A stretch of DNA of 64,000 nucleotides from HGM13233 sp964478515 (GTDB taxonomy: Bacteria; Bacillota; Clostridia; Oscillospirales; Ruminococcaceae). The first letter of the stretch is position 1; each line of letters opens with the position of its first letter. The notes under the pieces were generated by a model that saw only the letters and a program-made list of their open reading frames with translations, was not told the DNA's origin and made no database searches. Positions 58,717 to 64,000 of this stretch are shown one piece after another. Made by a program: the position numbers and the translations under genes. The DNA is taken from NCBI GenBank assembly GCA_964478515.1, contig CAYZIL010000003.1:1-64000 (forward strand). The letters run 5' to 3'.

Positions 58717-60477
58717 TCAGTAAAACTTTACCAAAGAGTCGTAGACATTTACTATCTGCTGCCAGGTTTGCGGGCCAATTTTGCCGTCAACTGTCAACCC
58801 GAAATAAGTTTGAAATACCTGTGTTGCCTCTTTCGTCGCCGGACCGAATATTCCGTCTATTGTCAACAGCGGTATGGAGGTGAAATACTGACCGATTACA
58901 TTCAAATACCGCTGCATTAACGCCACGCTCTCGCCGCTGCTGCCGACGGTAAGCACAACGCCCGGGTAAGCGGCGCTGCCTTCGGTAACCGAATTCATTA
59001 TTCCGTAAAACGTGTCGTACAGCGACGACCAGGTTGCGGCGCCGATAACGCCGTCTGCCGCAAGGCCCTTGAATTGCTGGTATTCCACCGTCAGCGTGTA
59101 GGTTGCGTTGCCGAAAATGCCGTCGACAGCTATGGGATTCAGCTCCTCATAAAAATCCGCCGCCAATGTCAAAAGGTACTGAGCCAATACGACCGCCTCA
59201 CCTGTGAAACCGGCTTTTAGCACCACAGCCGGCACGTCCCCGGGCACCGCGGGTGTGGTAATGCCCTCGCTGGTCAGCTCGGCAAGCTTTTTGACGGCAG
59301 TAAATATATAAGATATTTTGTACCAGGTCGCTTTTCCCACTACGCCGTCTGCGGTCAAATTAAATATACTCTGAAACTGCACTACGGCGCTGCGCGTCTT
59401 TGAGCCGAATATCCCGTCTGCCGAGCCGGGGTCGGGAATAAGGGGATAATTCTGACGGATTCGTGTCAGTTGGGCTTGTATTGTGGTCACAGCGCTGCCG
59501 GTTGAGCCAAGACTCAACGACGTGCCGCCGTAGCTGGAGGCGGTGCCGGCTATCTGCGCGGCCGCTGCGAGACTCACACCGGTTCCGTAATAATACTGTA
59601 ATATTGCCAGCGGCGTATACCCCTGGTTTGCCAGAGTGACGGTTCCCCACTGTTTAAGCCCGGGACACGTTGCAGTGGTGCCGTTGCAGTATTCGGCGTA
59701 AAACGGTTCTACAAAGTCGTTTTTGCGAATGTAAATATCAAATATTTCGTCGACAATTTTGCTGACGCTTTCGTATATATTGCGCCCGTAAACAAAATAC
59801 TGGTCGTAACTGGTGGAATTGGTAATGTCAAAAGCATAGCCCCTGCTGGGATACCACTCGGTAAACACTCTGTTGAGCACCAGCGATATTTGACAAAAGA
59901 CATTTGCCCGCACCGCTGCCGCCGGCCAGGTCGGGTATATCTCACTGCAGCAGACGTTTTTGATGTAGTCGGGAAACAGCACCGTGACGTTTTGGGCGCT
60001 GACGTCCGGTCGGCCAAGGTGGACTGTCACATACTCCGGCACTACGACCGAGTCGAGTATGCGGGGAAACGTCTCAATTGCCGGCCCCTGCGAATAGTCC
60101 GGGTCGTTTATGTTCATAGGCGGAATGGTCAGCACCACCGTGTCCGCGCTACTCTGCCTGAGCGCCAGCGGCTCCATCTCAACTTTTAAAATAGCAGTCT
60201 GGCCGGCAAATATCTGCACGCCGGTGACCTGTGTCAGCTTGTATCCGTTGGCCGTCAGCGAGACGTCGCAAGTTGAATAGACCTGGCCTTCGTAACCGCT
60301 GTCAAGACTCAAGTCACTGTCCGGCGCCGCGAACCCGGCAAGCTCGGTACGGCCGCTGATGTCGGTTATCAGCGAATAGCTGCCCAACTCACCGCCGTTT
60401 GCCGACACCAGCGCCGCCAGTATCGGCATACCCGTTCGTGCCGAGACCGCCTCTATACGCAAATACCCTGTTTGCAA
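58717..60477 (-). CDS. sleC: SleC-type spore cortex-lytic protein with SpoIID-like domain and three peptidoglycan-binding repeats
   Basis: 586 residues from TTG 60477; this start aligns LQTGYLRIEAV with the N-terminus of Clostridioides SleC (MQDGFL...), and GAGGTG lies 7 bases upstream, so the GTG 9 bases earlier is less likely. An N-terminal beta prodomain (1-150) leads to the catalytic-like region VVPEYVTVHLG, DYIKNVCCSEIYPTWPAAA, RANVFCQISLVLNRVFTEWY, DITNSTSYDQYFVYGRNIYE, AEYCNGTTATCPGLKQWGT. Three PG-binding repeats follow (VDGIFG...DGVVGKATWY; VDGIFG...DGVIGAATW; IDGIFG...DGKIGPQTW); C. difficile SleC has one. It should degrade cortex during germination after proteolysis by Csp proteases, which are not in the window. 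CATATAAT at 60516-60523 (minus strand) resembles a late sporulation sigma -10. Confidence 0.92.
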   Translation of the reverse strand: MQTGYLRIEAVSARTGMPILAALVSANGGELGSYSLITDISGRTELAGFAAPDSDLSLDSGYEGQVYSTCDVSLTANGYKLTQVTGVQIFAGQTAILKVEMEPLALRQSSADTVVLTIPPMNINDPDYSQGPAIETFPRILDSVVVPEYVTVHLGRPDVSAQNVTVLFPDYIKNVCCSEIYPTWPAAAVRANVFCQISLVLNRVFTEWYPSRGYAFDITNSTSYDQYFVYGRNIYESVSKIVDEIFDIYIRKNDFVEPFYAEYCNGTTATCPGLKQWGTVTLANQGYTPLAILQYYYGTGVSLAAAAQIAGTASSYGGTSLSLGSTGSAVTTIQAQLTRIRQNYPLIPDPGSADGIFGSKTRSAVVQFQSIFNLTADGVVGKATWYKISYIFTAVKKLAELTSEGITTPAVPGDVPAVVLKAGFTGEAVVLAQYLLTLAADFYEELNPIAVDGIFGNATYTLTVEYQQFKGLAADGVIGAATWSSLYDTFYGIMNSVTEGSAAYPGVVLTVGSSGESVALMQRYLNVIGQYFTSIPLLTIDGIFGPATKEATQVFQTYFGLTVDGKIGPQTWQQIVNVYDSLVKFY

Positions 60478-60563
60478 TGCGCTCACCTCTTCCGGTTAAG
60501 TTGTTCTCTCACGGCATTATATGCAACGAGGGCCGCGCAGGTGCGCGGCATCGACAAAATCCA

Positions 60564-60605
60564 CACCGCCCCCGCGCGCAGTTTTCGCTGCGCGCGGGGG
60601 CGGTG
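60564..60605 (-). terminator. Very strong terminator after the ABC ATPase gene
   Basis: CACCGCCCCCGCGCGCAG and its complement form an 18-bp perfect stem with loop TTTTCG, about 25 bases past the stop. The minus-strand T-run is short, but stem energy is extreme. Confidence 0.8.
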
Positions 60606-60629
60606 CATTATTAAAAATATTTCTTTGTC

Positions 60630-61556
60630 TTACTGCGAGCTGAAGCCGCCCATGAAGCTGAGCGTTTCCTCGTAGCGCTGCGCCAGCGTCGCGCGCTCAG
60701 CGCGTATCTCGTAAATCTGCACATGGGCTTTGAGCAGCTCCAAAATTATGTGGCTTATCTGCCGGCGGTGTAGCGGTGCTGAGGCGCAGTCATCTTCCTC
60801 GCTGGCCGAGCAGCCGAGTTCGCCCAGCACCGTACTTGCGGTGTGCGGTTTATCGCAATAAAACCGAAAGCGGAGCAATTCATCCTCGTCGGCGCGCGCG
60901 CGCAAATCAAGCACGCCCATCAGCCGGCCGCTCAACAGCACCGCCGCGCGCGCGCAAGTTTCACTGACCGCGGCACATTCTCCGGTAGCTATAAGCGCCG
61001 CCGCGCCTTTGCGCACGGTAAAGGAATTTATTAAGTCCACGGCACGGCGGCGGTCAAGCGGGCTCAAGCAGGCAAACGGTTCGTCTAAAAGCAGCATGCG
61101 CGGGTTGCCGCAAAACGCGCCGGCCAGTGAGAGCAGCTTTCGCTGACCGGGCAGCAATTCACTGACGCGCTGCTGCTCACATTCCCGCAATCCCAGCGCC
61201 GTCGCTATTTCGAGCACATACCCTTTGTCTATGCCCTTGTAACAGCTCGCCTCTCGCATAAGCGTGTCCAGCACGCCGTGCGTCGGCGACAGACCGTGCC
61301 GCCAGTGAAAATTCGTGCCGGTCTTGCTCGCCGCTCTTGTCAAATCGTCAGCAACGGAATAGCCGAAAACGTATATGTTGCCGCTGTCGGGCTTTTCCAG
61401 ACCCGCAAGCGCGTTGAGCAGTGCGGTCTTGCCGCTGCCGGACGGCCCCATCAGCGCCACCGCCTCTCCCGCTTGCAGCTCAAGGTCAATTTCCGAAAGC
61501 ACTTTCCCGTCGCGCCCTGCCAGCGACACCCTGTCAATTTTCAATATCTGCGCCAT
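60630..61556 (-). CDS. ABC-transporter ATPase-like protein without a permease gene
   Basis: 308 residues. Walker A ALMGPSGSGKTALLNALAGL, Walker B RMLLLDEPFACLSPLDRRRA and a C-terminal extension of about 90 residues of unknown fold. The ABC signature is degenerate: VSELLPGQRKLLSLAGA has LLPGQ in place of LSGGQ, and the H-loop histidine is replaced (ALIATGECAAVSE has ATGE where AxxH is usual). No permease is adjacent on either side. A non-transport regulatory ATPase or a subunit shared with a distant permease are the two options. RNA polymerase reads it from its own promoter, convergent to none. Confidence 0.8.
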   Translation of the reverse strand: MAQILKIDRVSLAGRDGKVLSEIDLELQAGEAVALMGPSGSGKTALLNALAGLEKPDSGNIYVFGYSVADDLTRAASKTGTNFHWRHGLSPTHGVLDTLMREASCYKGIDKGYVLEIATALGLRECEQQRVSELLPGQRKLLSLAGAFCGNPRMLLLDEPFACLSPLDRRRAVDLINSFTVRKGAAALIATGECAAVSETCARAAVLLSGRLMGVLDLRARADEDELLRFRFYCDKPHTASTVLGELGCSASEEDDCASAPLHRRQISHIILELLKAHVQIYEIRAERATLAQRYEETLSFMGGFSSQ

Positions 61557-61654
61557 TTCACTGTCCCCATCTCGGCATTTTATTTATATTACCATATTTT
61601 CGCTGCCGGCAAAAGAGGGCTTTCGTAAGGCAGACCGCAAATTGCCCGCGACTG

Positions 61655-61683
61655 TTGACAGTAACCGCGGCCGGTGTTATTAT
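61655..61683 (+). promoter_or_regulatory. Promoter of the MarR-SPT-SDR operon
   Basis: TTGACA (61655-61660) and TATTAT (61678-61683), exactly 17 bases apart; transcription should start close to 61690, inside the palindrome described next. Confidence 0.88.
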
Positions 61684-61701
61684 ATAAAAAATTTTATATA
61701 A
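61680..61701 (+). promoter_or_regulatory. Perfect palindromic operator overlapping -10 and transcription start
   Basis: TTATATAAAA and TTTTATATAA are a perfect 10-bp inverted repeat around two A residues, 19 bases before the MarR start. MarR proteins bind AT-rich palindromes of 16-22 bp, so this is very likely the site of autorepression. Confidence 0.75.
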
Positions 61702-61720
61702 ATAATTTTATGGAGTTGTC

Positions 61721-62146
61721 ATGAAGGAGCTTCTGGGCCGCATCTACAGCAACATCCGGCTTATCCACTACCAAAACATTTTCCGCACGGTCAAAGAAAA
61801 GGCCGGCAGCCTGAGCGCCACCGAGGCATTTTCCGCCGACGTCATCCATCTGCTTGGCGGACCGACGCTCAGCGAATTTGCCGAGTTTCTCGGCATATCT
61901 CAGCCCAACGCCACCTACAAGGTCAACGCGCTTGTCAGCAAAGGCTATGTCGTCAAAGCACCCGGCCCAAGCGACCGGCGCGAGAGCATTTTGAATGTAA
62001 CGCAAAAATTTCTCGACTATTACGGCCGGCCGCTGCCAGCACTGGAGCACGCCGCCGAAAGCGCTTTGAGCGGTTTCAGCGACGAGCAGCGCCGCAGCGT
62101 GGTCAAATTTCTCGGCAATCTGTGCGAGCTTAAGCTGTACGAATAA
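61721..62146 (+). CDS. MarR-family transcriptional regulator
   Basis: 141 residues. A winged-helix domain (about 35-100) with LLGGPTLSEFAEFLGISQPN, ATYKVNALVSKGYVVKAPGP and the wing motif SDRRESILNVT (DRR), flanked by dimerisation helices (N: GRIYSNIRLIHYQNIFRTVK; C: SGFSDEQRRSVVKFLGNLCE). MarR proteins usually release DNA on binding a small lipophilic or aromatic ligand; members near lipid genes (FabT-like) sense acyl chains. GGAG precedes the ATG. It heads the operon with the SPT homologue, 66 bases downstream. Confidence 0.92.
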   Translation: MKELLGRIYSNIRLIHYQNIFRTVKEKAGSLSATEAFSADVIHLLGGPTLSEFAEFLGISQPNATYKVNALVSKGYVVKAPGPSDRRESILNVTQKFLDYYGRPLPALEHAAESALSGFSDEQRRSVVKFLGNLCELKLYE

Positions 62147-62212
62147 GTTCACACTGTCGCTGTTTGGCGCAACCGCCGAACTATACAAAGCATTGAGTTA
62201 AGGAGAAATAAA

Positions 62213-63388
62213 ATGGATCTTTTCGAAAAATGCCGCCGTCCCTCCGCCGCAAAAGAGGCAAAGGCCGCCGGCGTCTACCCCTATTTCCATTCATTGGAGT
62301 CGCGCCAGGACACCGAGGTAATTATGGAGGGCAAGCGCCGCATAATGCTCGGCTCAAACAATTACCTGGGACTGACTATTGACCCGCAGGTCATCGACGC
62401 CGGCGTCGACGCGCTGCAAAAATACGGCAGCGGCTGCTCGGGTTCGCGCTTTCTCAACGGCACGCTCGACATGCACTTGACGCTGGAAAAAGAGTTGGCC
62501 GCTTTTCTCAACAAAGAGGCTGTTGTCTGCTTTTCTACCGGATTTCAGTCCAACCTCGGCATCATCAGTGCGGTTGTCGGCCACGGCGACTACGTTATTT
62601 GCGACAAGGAAAACCACGCCAGTATCTACGACGGCTGCAAGCTAAGCTACGGCAAAATGCTGCGCTACAACCACAACGACATGGACCAACTGCAGCGCAG
62701 GCTTGAAGAGGTTCCCGAAAGCGCCGGCTGTCTGGTAGTGACCGACGGAGTTTTCAGCATGGGCGGCGACGTCGCCAAGCTGCCTGACATTGTCGCGCTG
62801 GCGCACAAATACGGCGCCCGCGTCATGGTGGACGACGCGCACGGCATGGGCGTCGTCGGTAACGGCGGCCGCGGCACTGCCGACTTGTACGGACTCAACG
62901 ACTCGGTCGATATAATTATGGGTACTTTCTCAAAATCGCTCGCCAGTCTCGGCGGCTATATGGCCGCCAGCGAGGAAGTCGCTGATTTTGTGCGCCACAA
63001 CTCGCGCCCGTTCATCTTTTCGGCCTCAATGACGCCGGCAAGCTGCGCTTGCGCGCTGGCGGCGCTGCGCGTGCTCAAAGAGCACCCGGAGCTGGTCGAC
63101 AAGCTGGCCGAAAACGGCCGTCACCTGCGCGCGGCGCTTAAAGAGCGCGGCGTGCCCATTCGCGAAAGCGACACCCCCATTGTCCCAATTTACACCTACG
63201 AGCCCATGCGCACGCTGAAAATAGCCAAGACCCTTTACGAGCGCGGCGTGTATGTAAACCCCGTACTGCCGCCGGCCACCGCACCCAACGAGTGCTTGCT
63301 GCGCACCAGCTGCATGGCCACACACACCTTCGCGCTGCTCGACGAGGCCGCGGACATCATTGCCGCCGTGCTCAAGGAGGAAAAATGA
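62213..63388 (+). CDS. spt: Alpha-oxoamine synthase: serine palmitoyltransferase (SPT) homologue, Bacteroides type
   Basis: 391 residues. PLP-dependent condensation of an acyl-CoA (or acyl-ACP) with an amino acid; for SPT this is palmitoyl donor plus serine giving 3-ketosphinganine. Landmarks: MLGSNNYLGLTIDPQVIDAG, YGSGCSGSRFLNGTLDMHLT, ENHASIYDGCKLSYGKML, MVDDAHGMGVVGNGGRGTAD, PLP lysine in GTFSKSLASLGGYMAAS and FIFSASMTPASCACALAAL. From memory these align block by block with Bacteroides SPT (AAGVYPYF, KYGSGCAGSRFLNGTLDLH, FSKSLASIGGF). Close relatives such as AONS (BioF) and KBL share the fold, but the AAGVYPYF start and Bacteroides likeness favour SPT. AAGGAG precedes ATG 62213. Confidence 0.82.
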   Translation: MDLFEKCRRPSAAKEAKAAGVYPYFHSLESRQDTEVIMEGKRRIMLGSNNYLGLTIDPQVIDAGVDALQKYGSGCSGSRFLNGTLDMHLTLEKELAAFLNKEAVVCFSTGFQSNLGIISAVVGHGDYVICDKENHASIYDGCKLSYGKMLRYNHNDMDQLQRRLEEVPESAGCLVVTDGVFSMGGDVAKLPDIVALAHKYGARVMVDDAHGMGVVGNGGRGTADLYGLNDSVDIIMGTFSKSLASLGGYMAASEEVADFVRHNSRPFIFSASMTPASCACALAALRVLKEHPELVDKLAENGRHLRAALKERGVPIRESDTPIVPIYTYEPMRTLKIAKTLYERGVYVNPVLPPATAPNECLLRTSCMATHTFALLDEAADIIAAVLKEEK

Positions 63389-64000
63389 CCGTCAAGACAG
63401 CCGTCGTCACCGGCGGCAGCTCCGGCATAGGCGCGGCCACTGCGGCGCTTTTCGCGGCGCGCGGCTGGCATGTTTATGAGCTCAGCCGCCACGGCAGCGA
63501 TGTTGCGGGCGTAACGCACCTGAGCGCCGACGTCACCGACAGCGACTCTCTAAAAGCCGCCTTTGACGCCGTGATAGCCGCCGAGGGACGGCTGGATCTG
63601 CTTGTAAATAACGCCGGCGGCGGAATTTCCGGCGCGGTGGAATTTACCGATATTGCCGACGCGCAGCGCCTTTTCGACGTCAACTTTTTCGGCGCTGTGC
63701 GCTGCGTGCAGGCGGCGCTGCCGTACTTGCGCAAAACCAAGGGGCGCATAGTCAATTTAAGCTCCGTCGCCGCACCGATTGCCATCCCCTTCCAGTGCTT
63801 TTATTCGGCCGGCAAGGCGGCAATAAATTCGCTTAGCATGTGTCTTGCCAACGAGCTGCGCCCCTTCGGCATAAAAGTCAGCGCCGTCATGCCCGGCGAC
63901 GTGCGCACCGGCTTTACCGACGCGCGGCGCAAAAGCACCGCCGGCGACGATATTTACGGCAGCGCTATCAGCTGTGCCGTCAGCGTAATGGAGCACGACG
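63385..64000 (+). CDS. Short-chain dehydrogenase/reductase, 3'-truncated by the window edge
   Basis: At least 205 residues; the gene runs off the end. ATGA overlap with the SPT gene shows translational coupling. The NAD(P) loop TAVVTGGSSGIGAATAALF (TGxxxGxG), NNAGGG and the catalytic triad segment IVNLSSVAA...CFYSAGKAA (Ser, YxxxK with Tyr-Ser-Ala-Gly-Lys) are intact. In sphingolipid synthesis an SDR reduces 3-ketosphinganine to sphinganine, which would fit this place exactly; other SDR substrates are possible. Confidence 0.9.
   Translation, partial: MTVKTAVVTGGSSGIGAATAALFAARGWHVYELSRHGSDVAGVTHLSADVTDSDSLKAAFDAVIAAEGRLDLLVNNAGGGISGAVEFTDIADAQRLFDVNFFGAVRCVQAALPYLRKTKGRIVNLSSVAAPIAIPFQCFYSAGKAAINSLSMCLANELRPFGIKVSAVMPGDVRTGFTDARRKSTAGDDIYGSAISCAVSVMEHD

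Noticed and set aside
61680..61701. Intrinsic terminator hairpin
   Set aside because: The 10-bp stem is entirely A/T, sits on the -10 of a strong promoter and precedes the MarR start by 19 bases, so an operator is much more likely.

Overview
The window looks like a chromosomal segment of a GC-rich, anaerobic, endospore-forming member of the Bacillota, most likely class Clostridia; I cannot place the genus. Evidence: spoIIE, the yabP-yabQ-divIC cluster and a SleC-type spore cortex-lytic protein; single-subunit iron-sulfur serine dehydratase; many iron-sulfur proteins; strong AGGAGG-type ribosome sites with frequent TTG/GTG starts; ECF vitamin transporter S-components under FMN and TPP riboswitches. 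No phage, insertion sequence, CRISPR array or replication origin was seen.

Layout. 1-4.1 kb: a broken-off XRE regulator, an AT-richer GNAT gene, then a tightly coupled + strand run of three further GNAT acetyltransferases, one unknown protein and a PflX-type radical SAM protein. 4.1-14.3 kb: a catabolic block around two tandem GntR/UTRA regulators. To the left lie a FrlB-like SIS deglycase and an NhaC-type antiporter; to the right a FrlD-like kinase, an amidohydrolase and a YjbQ protein, then an opine-type dehydrogenase and a cobalamin-binding protein. The last pair sits behind a c-di-AMP (ydaO-type) riboswitch with its own terminator. 14.3-22.7 kb: serine dehydratase, adenine deaminase, membrane pyrophosphatase, AI-2E family protein, RibU behind an FMN riboswitch, and a lipoprotein. 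22.8-22.96 kb: an orphan + strand promoter and terminator that would make a structured RNA of about 140 nt.

22.9-32.5 kb: a second-messenger operon read leftward (Hpt-like protein whose histidine is Tyr, REC-GGDEF-EAL-PAS-GGDEF protein, 1544-residue hybrid kinase) behind a probable c-di-GMP-I riboswitch. 32.6-40.7 kb: YdeI-like protein, Crp/Fnr regulator divergent from a ferredoxin-like protein, two tRNA-Ala genes (CGC and GGC), Zn-dependent phospholipase-like protein, a four-gene set (DUF2461, zinc ribbon, PHP, TSCPD), ThiT behind a TPP riboswitch, and Nth. 40.8-44.3 kb: glyA-rarA-lipid kinase. 44.4-51.1 kb, minus strand: lipase-like hydrolase, rRNA methyltransferase, HPF, divIC-yabQ-yabP, rpmE, phosphoglucomutase. 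51.3-60.5 kb: YifB, a membrane GGDEF protein, CarD, a membrane protein, spoIIE, a small-multidrug-export protein and sleC. 60.6-64 kb: an ABC ATPase without a permease, and an operon of MarR regulator, Bacteroides-type serine palmitoyltransferase homologue and an SDR reductase that runs off the window.

The three most interesting points are (1) a c-di-AMP riboswitch in front of a cobalamin-binding/opine-dehydrogenase pair beside a FrlB/FrlD-like pathway, (2) a putative sphingolipid (3-ketosphinganine) operon in a spore-former, with a perfect palindromic operator on its promoter, and (3) the orphan small RNA. All are readings from sequence alone; no database search was run.
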